From: Warburgia ugandensis
Lineage: Eukaryota; Streptophyta; Magnoliopsida; Canellales; Canellaceae
NCBI GenBank assembly: GCA_035236585.1
Contig: CP141137.1
Location: 50,986,057 to 51,050,056 of the forward strand
Length of the DNA stretch: 64,000 bases
Reading direction: 5' to 3'
The position numbers and the translations under genes were made by a program. This document shows, in pieces, positions 12,005-22,689 of this stretch; the stretch's first letter is position 1; the number at the start of each line of letters is the position of its first letter. A model generated the notes under the pieces. That model was not told where the DNA came from and did no database searches. It saw only the letters and a program-made list of their open reading frames with translations.

Positions 12005-12260
12005 GACTTTCTTTTGAAAGATCTAAACTGTTTACCTTATTTGATGTACATAAAATAGCTAACCCATGAAAAATCATTGTATTTAGATGAATGTAATCAC
12101 TTTTTTTTTCTTGCTATATGAAAATAAAATAAATTTAATGGCTCTAAAATTTTAACTTCTATATGTTAAGCTATAAAAATATATTATGTTTGAATTTGGT
12201 ACCTAGCCTATCTTAGGTAATTTGAATAAAATCAATGATTTAGATCTTTTAAAAGAAGTC
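12005..12260. mobile_element. Foldback element, family A
   Basis: Left arm CTTTTGAAAGATCTAAACTG near 12010; right arm near 12236-12260 reads CTTTTAAAAGATCTAAATCA when reversed. Non-coding AT-rich interior, MITE-like. Confidence 0.45.
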
Positions 12261-12919
12261 TAATAGCTACCATTATACAGGACTTATTGTGGGGTAAACA
12301 AACACTTCTAAATCCATGACACGCACCCACATTGAATTGGATTCAATTCGCTTATCCATTTTGGTTATTTTATATACTTAGAGAACTAATTGCTTTTTAG
12401 AGCTTTTTATTTAGTAAATATGCATATTTTATTTTCACTTGGAAAATAGTATTGAGAAAAGCAAGAGCCTTCTAGCTGAAACATTTTATATCATTGAATT
12501 GAGTTGCATGTAGCAACAATGCCTTGTAATGTAGTGGGCACAAGGAGTCCTCTCACTTGGGCAACCAAGGTTGAGGTTTTGCACATCTGTTTGTCTACTG
12601 GGTTGTATACACCATGATGGTTCTTCTCATTGCGCTCGATTGAAGATTTGAGGTGGTACTTTCTTTTTATTGAAAGTGGGTTGAAGAATTATAAGTTTAG
12701 AGTGTACTTCTATGTAGTTCGCTTTATAATTTTTTGTTGTAAAAAATATATAAAAATAAAGAGTGTACCTACGTGCATCAACTGAGAAGATGAACGGTTT
12801 GGATCAGAGATCATCAAGACCCACGCTTAATTTTAGTTGTACATGTGTGCGCACGCAAACCCGTATGATAATATGTTTTCACTAGATCTACTTCAATAAA
12901 ACGTAAAAACCGGAATCGC

Positions 12920-12926
12920 GCGGGAA
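12920..12926 (-). promoter_or_regulatory. E2F-like site upstream of EXO1 (distal)
   Basis: GCGGGAA (reverse TTCCCGC) within TCGCGCGGGAAG, about 190 bases before the EXO1 ATG. Close to the E2F consensus TTTCCCGC but one end differs. Confidence 0.5.
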
Positions 12927-12957
12927 GAAACGTTCACTAAAATTTCAAATTGACTTC

Positions 12958-12965
12958 GCGGGAAA
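12958..12965 (-). promoter_or_regulatory. E2F site upstream of EXO1 (proximal)
   Basis: GCGGGAAA, the exact reverse complement of the canonical E2F site TTTCCCGC, 152 bases before the EXO1 ATG. Plant replication and repair genes are commonly E2F-controlled (established); activity here is inferred. Confidence 0.6.
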
Positions 12966-13117
12966 AAAACAATAGAAAATATAAAAAATTCAAACTCTCC
13001 TTCTCACCTCGTCTTGACCTCTTCTTCTTCCCCTTGCTGGATTTTCTCCGCCCCCTCCTTTCAATCTCCATTGCACCTCCTTAGCTAAAACTTCAACAAT
13101 AAGCATCAAATACCGAA

Positions 13118-16100
13118 ATGGGTATCCAAAATCTGCTCAGATTCATGAAACCCTTCTGCGAGCGCATTCACATTCAGAAATACTCCGGCAAACGCGTAAA
13201 ATTCTCTCGTTCCCCCCATTTCCATTCCTGCTTTCATTTTCCCTTTGAATAATTTTCATCAAATCTTCATCATTCTCCTTACAGGTTGGTATTGATGCAT
13301 ATTCATGGCTTCACAAAGGCGGTACGAGGCCTTACATTGACCAGGGATCCTCTTTATTTTACTTTTTTAGACGCATTTTCCTTACAATTTCAAAAACCCA
13401 TGATTTTCTTTTGTATTTTGCAGCTTATTCTTGCAATATGGATATCTGTTTGAATCCTGGGAGCGAAGCGAGCAATCGTTATATTCAGTACTTTATGCAT
13501 CGGATTAATCTGCTTCGTCATCATAAGATTACTCCTGTTGTTGTTTTTGATGGAGGAAATCTCCCCTGTAAATCTACTACCCAAGAAGAGCGCCAGAGGC
13601 AAGTAGTCATTTTCCCCCCCTCCCCTTCGTTGTCTACAAACCCAATCTCATATCATATTTTATCATTTACATAATTTTTATTTCATGGATTTTAAATTAT
13701 TTTTCAATGAATGACGCTTGTTCAGGCGAAGGGATAATAATCTCGCTCTGGCGAAAGAAAAGCTTCACCAAGGCAATGTCAGTGGGGCCATTGAATTCTT
13801 TCAGGTATTTCCCTTTCGTCTTCCTTTTATGCTTATTTATTTATTTATTATTATTGGATACGTGGAAAGGTTGGAATGAATTTGTGGAATGGAAATAAGC
13901 ATTTGTTAAATCTATCCTTCTGTAGGCCCTTATGCAAATGCAAGTGTGTGGGCTATTTCACCGTATGTTGTAATGTTCAGTGCCAGTTAACTATGTTCAT
14001 TATTATGTTCAATTAGCTCTTGATTAAATTCATATTTGTATATATGCAGAGAGCAGTGAGTATTACTCCATCAATGGCACATCAGCTAATTCAGGTATGT
14101 TTACTTGTGCTTCTGTTACCAGTTGGGTAGTTGTTGATGTTTGTTTAACTCTCAGCTTTCATTGTGCCAACTTCAGCTTCTGAGATCAGAAAACGTTGAA
14201 TTTATCGTTGCTCCATATGAGGCTGATGCACAGCTAGCGTATTTATCAACTCTTGAAGAAGATAAAGGAGGAATTGCGGCTGTGATAACAGAAGACAGTG
14301 ATCTAATGGCCTATGGTTGTCAAGCTGTAAGAAGCTTCACTATTCTGATATAGATAATCAGAGGTCTATTACTATCTTTTGATGTTCTTTGTTTGTGACT
14401 GCATTTTTTAGTCTTCTTCTTATTGCATCTACTACATGTTGGTTTCTTGCAGATCATCTTCAAAATGGACCGCTATGGAATTGGTGAAGAGATTGTACTG
14501 GAGAAAGTATTTAACTCGGGCTCCAAAGAACTTTCTTTCAAGCACTTGGATGAAGAATTGTTCACTGGTAAGTTCATTGCTGCAGCAAATTTTATGTTTC
14601 CAAGATGCTCTTTAATAATGCGTGGAGAGATCAAATTATGAATTATAAACCTTGTATATTGGGATAAGGTCTTGATGACGACGACGACGACGACGATGAT
14701 GATAAACCTTATATATCTTCTTTCATGATCTCTATGTCTGATATCTTCTTTAGTACAGTAGCACCGGTTAGTGCTGTATTGGTGTGGAGCTCTCATAGCA
14801 TGTTGCAGGATTAGTATGCAATAAAGGGCAGTCCGGTGCATGAAGCTCCTGTGTATGTGGGGTTTGGGGAAGGGGTGGACCACAAAGGGTCAATAGTATG
14901 CAGTCTTACCTTGCATTTTTTGCAAGAGGCTGCTTTCACGCCTTGAACCCATGACCTCAAGGTTAAATGACGACAACTCTACCATTGTGCCAGGATTAGT
15001 ATGCAATGCTGACATCATTTGTAACCTACCATGTGCAATGACATTTTCATATGGACAGCAATGTGGTAACTGGCTGAGATTTGTCTAAATCTGTCGGCAA
15101 TTGATGCACATTTGAAAATGCCTTAGGTAGTTGAAGTTTCATAATGCCTGATATCTAATTTTTAGTAAGTTAGGCTTGCATCAGAAGTGTATTTTGGCTA
15201 CGCATAAATGGCAAGTCTGTACAATCTTATGTCTAAGAAATTGTGCCAATTCAGTTAAGTTAGTGCCTAGGAAGTTGTGTTTTGCATTGGAAGTTTAGTT
15301 TGCTACCTTGTACATGGAAGTGGCTGTTGATGGCTGGTGTATGAGGGCCATGTAAAGAGTAGGAGCATATGTATGAGGCACTGGTCTGAGTTTCATCTCT
15401 TCTGAGATTGAAGCAAGTTGAGGGTTGAGTTTGCTTCCATCTTTTCTTTGTTCTCCTTTCTTTTTTGCTGCTTTTCTTCTTTTGACTGAAGAAGTTTGAA
15501 GGTGCACTTTGATCTTATCTTTTCTCTTTCTACTTCTTGATAAGTAGAAGCAAGATGGAGATAAAGAATATAAAGTGACAAATAAGATAAAGGGAGCAAA
15601 AACATTTGAGCAAAGCTTAACCGTCATATTCCTTCAGTCTTACAAGTTACAAGACATGATGGCATTTCATTGAGAGTTGGATAGAGTTTTTTCCAACCCC
15701 AAGAAGATGACACAGTTATGTTAGTATCTTCAATGTCATCCCATATGGAGATGCAGGAGATGCTCAGTTCAGATTTGACTAATTCTTTGGATCTTCTTAT
15801 ATCATCATATAGTAGTTGTGAATCAGCTAATCTTGGTTGGCCAAGTCAATGAATGTTTTCATATAAAGCCCAATATGGTATCTACTTGTGTCAACACCTA
15901 CATGTTTCAAACCTCAACCCTCCCATTTCCAATGTGATTTGTTAACAAAAATGCCTCAAGTAAATTAGCTAAGGTGAAATTAGTTTGGAAAGAAGATTCA
16001 CTGTTTCCTTTAGCTTAGCAGAAAGGCATCACTTTGCAAACTCCTATGTTTCAATTATCTTTACTTTGAGCTTTTATGTCACATTATTTCTTATTTATTC

Positions 16101-19100
16101 TGCTGCTAACAATTGTTGCCATTGAAACTATTATTTGACTCTTAAACACTACCTGGTTTTAATTTTTCTACAGGCATGTGCATTTTAGCTGGCTGTGATT
16201 TTCTTCCCTCTGTTCCAGGAATTGGAATTAAACGAGCTTACTCTTTGGTCTCAAAGTATAGGAACTTAGATAGGGTAAGCCTACTCTTTTCAGTTATGTC
16301 CAGGATGATTGCTGCTGCTTCTGTGAACTATTCAAGCTTCACAGCTTTTATTTTTCTGTCTCTTGACAAACAGAACTGTCCTATAAACAACTGCCACGTT
16401 CTGTGATGCACAGTTAAAATTACTTACTAGAAGCAAATGGGCCTTTATCAGATTGAAAGTCCTGTTATCAGAAGGTTACACTTTCATGCAGGTAAACATG
16501 AAAATGAATCACTTTTGCAACGATATTGAAAACAAAGAAAAAGAAAGAAAAGGGCATATTGTGCCAGGGCTAGAGGTCAAACAAATCGTTCAGCTCTATA
16601 ATAAAAAAGTACAAATCCCCTTAATTAATGGGGCTGCCACTGCTTTTTTGAAAATGCAACTGCCTTCTTAAAAGCCCACTGTTTGTTTTCACCTCAGTGA
16701 TTGGTTTAGAATCTGCTAAATCATTCAGCTTGTCTATTTCATAAGGTACTAAGCAAGTTAGGTATCCTGACAGGACAATGGAATAACAAGAAATTGGCAA
16801 TGACTGTGGCAGAGATGCGCTAGAGTGAGGATAATGGGGCTTCAATTAGGAGCAATGAAAGGAAAAGAATTTAATGAATAAAGAATTATCTGCAACTTCA
16901 TGACTATTCAAATCATAAAAAATCTTCTACAGATCCACCAATTTTGTCAATGTTGCACTTATATCTCCTGGAACATCAGGTGCTTGCATAAAAAAGAGTG
17001 ATGTCTGCATGTAGCTCCTCCAACCAAGAAATATATGAGTTGGTAATCATACTTGCTCATTTTATTACCAACATCTTTCATTAGTATGAAACATGGTTTT
17101 TTTTCTTCAAAGTTGAGCTGCGTAGTATGAAATAGTCAACCACGGTTTGGTTATTAAGAAGCAGCATTCTCTTCAGCAATCATCACCTAGTTTAGTTTAT
17201 TTGGAACAAGCACCACATTTTAAGTCAATAAGTATATAGGCCCCTAGTTCAAAATATCTGTATATCCTGCTCCTGCATTGAATAATACCTAGTGTTATAA
17301 GTTTTATTACCTAGGAAATAATTGTTCCAAACATTCCCCTTAAGATTATGATTGTAGCAAGAGCAGAACACAGCAGCCGAAATGGAATCAACATACAAAA
17401 CTGAATCTTATCCAGCTGCAAAAGAGAAAAGCAAAAATCGAACTTGCAATGATGCACACAACTTGATAAATGTAGTCAAATTATTGGATGTTGTGTGTAG
17501 TATTTCCAGTCATTTATATGCAACTAAAAGGTCAACACATTCTTTTACTGAGTTACAAAGGTACCTAGCGTTAATGAGAGGATAAATTAGCTTATAGTAT
17601 GTCATGGTCCCTAATTGGGATAAGGTCCTGATGATGATGATATGTCATGGTCAGATGTTATCTGTTCTTGCTGCAAAGGAATCATATCGTTTCGTTTCTT
17701 TTTGTTGACACGCATACAGGTTCTATCAGTGATCAAGTACGAGAAGGGCCATCAGATACCAGAAGAATATCTGAAGTCATTCAAAGAAGCCTTTGCAGTT
17801 TTTAACCATGCTAGAATGTAAAATGATCACCTCTCCTTTCATTTCTTGCTGTTTTTCGACAAATACTGGTAATCATTTCTCTCTCATGCAGATATGATGC
17901 TGAAACCAAAGCACTTAAACCCATGAAACCCCTTTCTCAGAAGCTTCTGCAGTCATTCGGTGGTGATCTTGATTTTCTTGGACCGTATCCCATTTAAACA
18001 ACTGAACTTAATCATAAGTATCATGTTCGATCTCCATGCTTTATTCAGTTCTGTGATAATGTTAATTGCATGACAAATATAATTTATGACAAAGGATAGT
18101 TAGATTGTATGCTTCTTTTGTTGAAGATTCTAGTACTTATTCCTAAACCAAGAGTCATAGAGAAATTCCTCCATCAGTAGCTGCTGCCATTGCTGAAGGT
18201 CGCTTGGATCCTATTACTATGGAAGCTTTTGATCAGTTTCCCAAAGCAGGCTTTCTGTTTGATCCAGTTTGCAATGAAGATTTTGCCGACTTAAACAGAG
18301 CCAACTGCAATGTGATTTCCGAGCAGCAGAGTTGCTTAACCATCTTTTCATCTCATGAATACAGAGTAGAAAAGGTTGCTGGTAAGCTTGTGGCATCCAT
18401 ATTTAACTTGCTGAAAATAGTTTTCGGAACTATACATGAAAGTCTGCATGCTCACTATGCACAGATAGGGATATAGGTTCTGCACATGTATTTTGAAGTA
18501 CCTCCTCTGGACGAGTCCATACAATCAGACAGAAATATCTTACAACACATCCACATACAAGGCCCACATGAATAATCCATCTATATAACATATAGGAAGA
18601 TGATGCTTCTTTCCCTTGCTGTGGTAATGACACTTGAGCAATCTCTTAAACATTTCTCTCAGAAAATGTAGTATGTGGGTCCCATTTGTGGATTTCAACA
18701 GCCTTTCTCTTAGAGGAAGTGTAATTTTTGAGAAGAATGCCATTGATAAAGAGGGAGAACATACATGTGGTGATATTTATGCATGTGCTTGCGTATTATA
18801 TTTCCCTGGTTTGGCTTGATAGCATACTTTCAGGTGTTTCATCTTTACATCCTGCTGGAAAGAATGGGCTAATGGTGTGGCCCAAAACTATAAAATATAA
18901 CCCACCTAACATGCATACGCTCAAGAGGCAGATGCACCCATGAGGCATGGATATACAAGTTGCTTGTATCAACTTGTATTCTTATGCATTTTCTACTTCT
19001 TGTTGTGCTTGCATGTGCAGCGATGGAGCAAACTTTGACTATTGACAACAAGAAGTGTTTGAATGAAGCTATTGCGCTCGAGAAGTTAATTGCCGTTCCC

Positions 19101-20256
19101 AAACTCAACCAGAATTTAGAAGTGATTGACGTAGAAAGAACAGAGTATCCTGATAACAATCCTTTCAAGAAGAGAAAGTTGGAGTATGACAATTCTAACT
19201 TGACGGAGAGCATGACTGAAGAAGTTTCAGTTGTGACAGATGTTACTAGATCTGATGACATCCTCTATGCAACACCGGAATCACAAGAGAGCGTCGAGTC
19301 CAAGCCTAGTCAAAGGGTGAAACTAGTTAGCAATACAACACAGGAGTTGCAAGAGAGTGTGGAGTCTATGCATCCTCAACGGAAGAAACTTGTTAGCAAT
19401 AAAGCACCCGGGTTGGAAGAGACCAACGAGTCCAAGCATACTCAAGCGAAGAAATTAGTTCGCAATAAAACAGTACAGTTCCAAGAGAGCGTAACACACG
19501 AGCATACTCAGAAGTTGAAACTAGTTAGCAATGCAACGCCTGACTCACAAGAGATTATGGAGTCCAAGAACACTCAAAGCGTGAAACTAGCTAGCAATTC
19601 AACACCGAAGTTGCAAGAGAGATTCGAGTCCAAGCATGCACAAAGGGTGAAATCAGTTAGCAAAGTGAAAAAGAAGAAATTGAAATCCACAACAAATTGC
19701 AGTCCCGAGAGACAGGAGACTGGTATTTTTAGGTTCTTCCCTCGCTTGTAGTCCTGTGTTTCCTGTTCAGCTGCCCATCAGTTTCAGGGGTTTTTGGACT
19801 CAGTGGCACAAAAGTTTCAACAATTTAAGGCATAGAGCTGTTGTGTGGCCCGATTGGCTTAGATGTCAGAGGGTTCATTGGCGACCTGCAGTTATTTCGT
19901 CAATTGAGTTGGGGAATCTAATGTCTACAGCATTGGTCACTGATGAGATGGTCTACTTTTCCTGCTAACAGGTCAAGTTCCAAGAAGTTGAAATCATCTA
20001 CAAGAAAGGGCATTGGGCCTGTTGCTTCGTTGAACTTGCAGGTGAGGATCAATTCTCTCAAATTTACACATGCAACTGATTGAGATCTATAGTTGTGCCT
20101 GCTGATATTTTTAATCCTTTTCTTGACATGATTTATTTTCTTTCTTGTCAGCCACCTTTGACGTGCATTGGAACCATTGTTCTCATTTTCTTCAAGGCGG
20201 AGCCTCCAAGCTGGCAGCAGACACCCGCACATCTTGTAGATGGCATATTGGCCTGA
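13118..20256 (+). CDS. EXO1: Exonuclease 1 (XPG/Rad2 family 5'-3' exonuclease)
   Basis: Fourteen exons: 13118-13195, 13285-13321, 13424-13598, 13726-13804, 14050-14094, 14177-14326, 14453-14567, 16174-16274, 17720-17817, 17892-17984, 18155-18381, 19021-19732, 19972-20041, 20152-20256; 694 aa, phase consistent throughout. A nuclear 5'-3' exonuclease/flap nuclease for mismatch repair, end resection and meiotic recombination. N domain begins MGIQNLLRF, with metal ligands in [11 protein letters not shown] (D30) and VVVFDGG. I domain: [12 protein letters not shown] and [12 protein letters not shown] carry the acidic residues; [15 protein letters not shown] is the helix-hairpin-helix. The C-terminal half is low complexity, with a basic NLS-like FKKRK and six 22-residue repeats (residues ~484-615). 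Exon 3 uses a GC donor. The last two exons are less certain because the family's C-terminus is poorly conserved; reading on past 19732 would give a stop at 19749. Two E2F sites lie upstream. Confidence 0.94.
14650..14704 (+). mobile_element. RTE-type LINE 3' tail
   Basis: TATTGGGATAAGGTCTTGATG followed by (ACG)n and (ATG)n; the last ~55 bp of the recurring LINE tail, in the EXO1 intron after exon 7. Confidence 0.55.
14823..14990 (-). mobile_element. Au-type SINE with 17-bp target duplication
   Basis: Reverse-strand full-length Au element: AAAGGGCAGTCCGGTGCATG, GCAAGAGGCTGCTTTCACG, ending in the inverted head. Flanked by identical CAGGATTAGTATGCAAT at 14806-14822 and 14991-15007. Lies in the 1.6-kb EXO1 intron. 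Confidence 0.92.
17607..17641 (+). mobile_element. RTE-type LINE 3' tail
   Basis: GGTCCCTAATTGGGATAAGG then TGATGATGATGAT; minimal tail fragment in an EXO1 intron. Confidence 0.55.
19272..19667 (+). repeat. Six tandem 66-bp (22-codon) repeats inside EXO1
   Basis: Six consecutive in-frame units of 66 bp. The consensus peptide resembles [14 protein letters not shown] then RVKLVSN; all units align without gaps. Units differ at many positions, so the array is old or selected for length and charge. Confidence 0.9.
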
Positions 20257-20460
20257 TCTAAATATTAATGATATTGAGAGTTAAAGATCTTGCAACCCCA
20301 TTACTTAATTAATTGCCCGTTTAGTTGGCTTCAAGGGGCATCAGTTCTTACATGTCATTGAGGTTATCAATGTCAGTGTCCAATGTGTCTCATTTCTACC
20401 TACAGACAGTGTACCTGGCAAATTCACAAAATTGAATGACAGTGTTTAGTTTAGGATTGA

Positions 20461-20466
20461 AATAAA
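20461..20466 (+). terminator. Polyadenylation signal, EXO1
   Basis: AATAAA 205 bases after the proposed EXO1 stop at 20256. Confidence 0.4.
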
Positions 20467-21187
20467 AAGAGCCGCCATCTTGTTTGCTATTACATGTTTC
20501 AAATATCTAATCAGAACAGGCGATGCCCGTCGAGTTCTGATTCTGTCAACTTTTTCATCATTTACCATCTCAAACGCTGTCTTCAAGTGTAATTAATTGC
20601 AAGTTTTCTTTTTGAATGTTGAGCGCACTCATCCATGTGCATCTCGTACCCATGGGAGATCCTTCTTATGCTGGTGCCTATGAAGGCATTTGCTCCCTAA
20701 TAATTGGAAGTTTAACTCAAAATTTGCTCTGATGGCAGGGAATGAATGCCAAGGCCTGCTGCAGGTTTTGGTTCTATATCTTTTGAACACTGTCATGGAT
20801 GTAATTATGCTGCAGATGTATTAGCATCATAGGCAGCTAATTCTAAGCCGTTGCGCACCAATATTTTGTTTCATTATATGTATGGTGTGGAAGATTATGG
20901 TAATGATTTTAAAACTTGGAGCTTTAATTATAATTCTGCAATATTTCCACACAAAAAAAAAAACTCCAAATTTGCTAATTTTCAAGTTTTCTTGGATTTT
21001 GCTAGTTGTGAATTCAGAAAGCAAGAGAAATAGACAAAGGTGACGAAGCTATTCATATACTCTGCATTTTCCCTTGCTTGAGAATCGTTCTTAGAGATTC
21101 TGTTTTGCTTGACCAAAATATGCAAAACTGGTTTAGTTTTCTACCTTTTCTTTTTACCATTTTTTCTAGGTAGGTATGTATGAGATG
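20467..21187. other. Intergenic sequence
   Basis: Between EXO1 and the next SINE; only short open frames, no recognised element. Confidence 0.4.
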
Positions 21188-21295
21188 AAGGGAGACTTGG
21201 CATAATGGTAAAGTTGTCATTGTGACTTTGAGGTCATGGGTTCAAGGTGTGAAAGTAGTCAAAAAAAGTAAGGTAAGGCTTTGTACTCTTTGAGC
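21188..21295 (+). mobile_element. Au-type SINE, 3'-shortened
   Basis: GGAGACTTGGCATAATGGTA head, then GAGGTCATGGGTTCAAGG (B box) and AAGGTAAGGCTTTGTAC. The 3' half is lost. Confidence 0.75.
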
Positions 21296-21591
21296 CATTC
21301 ATTACAAGAACAGCACAAGAAAAAGGTAGTTTCTTGTCTTGTAAAAAAGATGGGCCGAGCAAAACTACCTTCAGCAAAAGCAAACTACAGCCCAAATGGA
21401 GTCACCAATGAGACCTGCAACTGGCCACCGTACTTCACTCTGGAAATTGGACAACCACCACCTGCTAGATTCTATTGCTAGGGCGGTGAAATGAACTAGA
21501 GCCTCACAAGTTTGGTCATGGATTAATGAGATGGAACAGTTAGAAGAGGACTGCTGTCAGCTCCTTAGCTTGTAACATAGTAGGAGTAATA

Positions 21592-22290
21592 TGTGGTGAC
21601 ACCTTGAACTCATACTAACCTTAAGCACCTAAGAGGGACTTGAGCTCAAAAGGTAAGACAAAGTGGCACTAAAATATAGTGACAAGTGATACAAAATCCT
21701 TATGGCATGTGGCACCAAGGTAATAGTTCTAACACAAGGCACCTAAAGATGGCTCGAAGGTAGTTATGGGTGGTTCCTATCACATGGCACAATGGAGATG
21801 CTCCCTAAGGCAGCTGTGGATGGTTTTTACCATGTGACAATAAACGAAGATAATTTCAAAATCAGTTATGAACAGTTTCATCATGTGACAGTAAGGGAAG
21901 ATGACTCTACATAGTTATGAGCAAGTTGTTAAGCTATGATTAGTGACAAGACCTAAGGTGGTTGGGTTGTAACCACCAAGTAGTTTTGATTAGCCTATTT
22001 AAAGGCATGTTTAGGTGCACAAAGGGAGTGTGTGAGAAGTCACATATTATATGTAACCTAAGGCTTGAATCCTTGTTTTCTAGAAGTGAATAAAGAGATT
22101 AGGTTGTTGCCTGCAAACTATGTGAAACTTGGGTTTGGTTGCACAAAGTGTTTGTGTCCGTCTTTATGATAGAGAAAGTTGGAAGGTTGACTAAGTGAGC
22201 CATAGAAGGCAAAATTTTGTGTGAGAAAGTTGTCCCTTTGACAACTACCATATTGAACATGATGAGGAAGAACCGATTGTTCATTCAAAT
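21592..22290 (+). mobile_element. LTR-like sequence with repeated U3-type motifs
   Basis: About four degenerate ~51-bp units (21761-21950), each with AGTTATGR-like and CATGTGACA-like words, then TATTTAAAGG (TATA-like, near 21999) and GAATAAAGAG (near 22088). This order of repeats, TATA and AATAAA is what an LTR shows. The borders and a partner LTR were not found. Confidence 0.35.
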
Positions 22291-22689
22291 TAAGTAATAT
22301 TCAATGAGGACGTGAGGAAAAGTATCAGCTGCTGGAAGTTTACCCTCATTGACTGTGTGATGAATTAGAAAGTGGCGTAGATGCAATGGAGGAAAATGCT
22401 GTGAAACAGAAGGAAAAATAAGAGGCATCTAAGGAAACGGCAAATGTGGAAGAGCCACAGTAGCATGTTGAAAAAAAGTTTAGATGTGACTGCACCCAGG
22501 GAGAAAATCTCGCTGAAGAATCAGAAACACTAGGTCAAAAGGAGAATGAGGTTGGAAGAAACCAAAAGGTCAGCGTGAATGGTAGGAAAGCCTCTCCAAA
22601 CTCATCTCGAGCCAAGCAAGCAAGTCCTCTCAAGCAGCAAAAAGAATGAAATGGTCAACTTCCAGCGTGCCTTCAGAAGGTGGTTCATC

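Noticed and set aside
15295-15627. 110-codon minus-strand open frame inside an EXO1 intron
   Set aside because: K/R-rich low-complexity product of TTCTTT-rich intron DNA.
19733-19751. EXO1 ending at the TAG at 19749 without further splicing
   Set aside because: Donor AG|GTTCTT and the next exon ([13 protein letters not shown]-like reading, phase-compatible) fit better; kept as an alternative transcript end.
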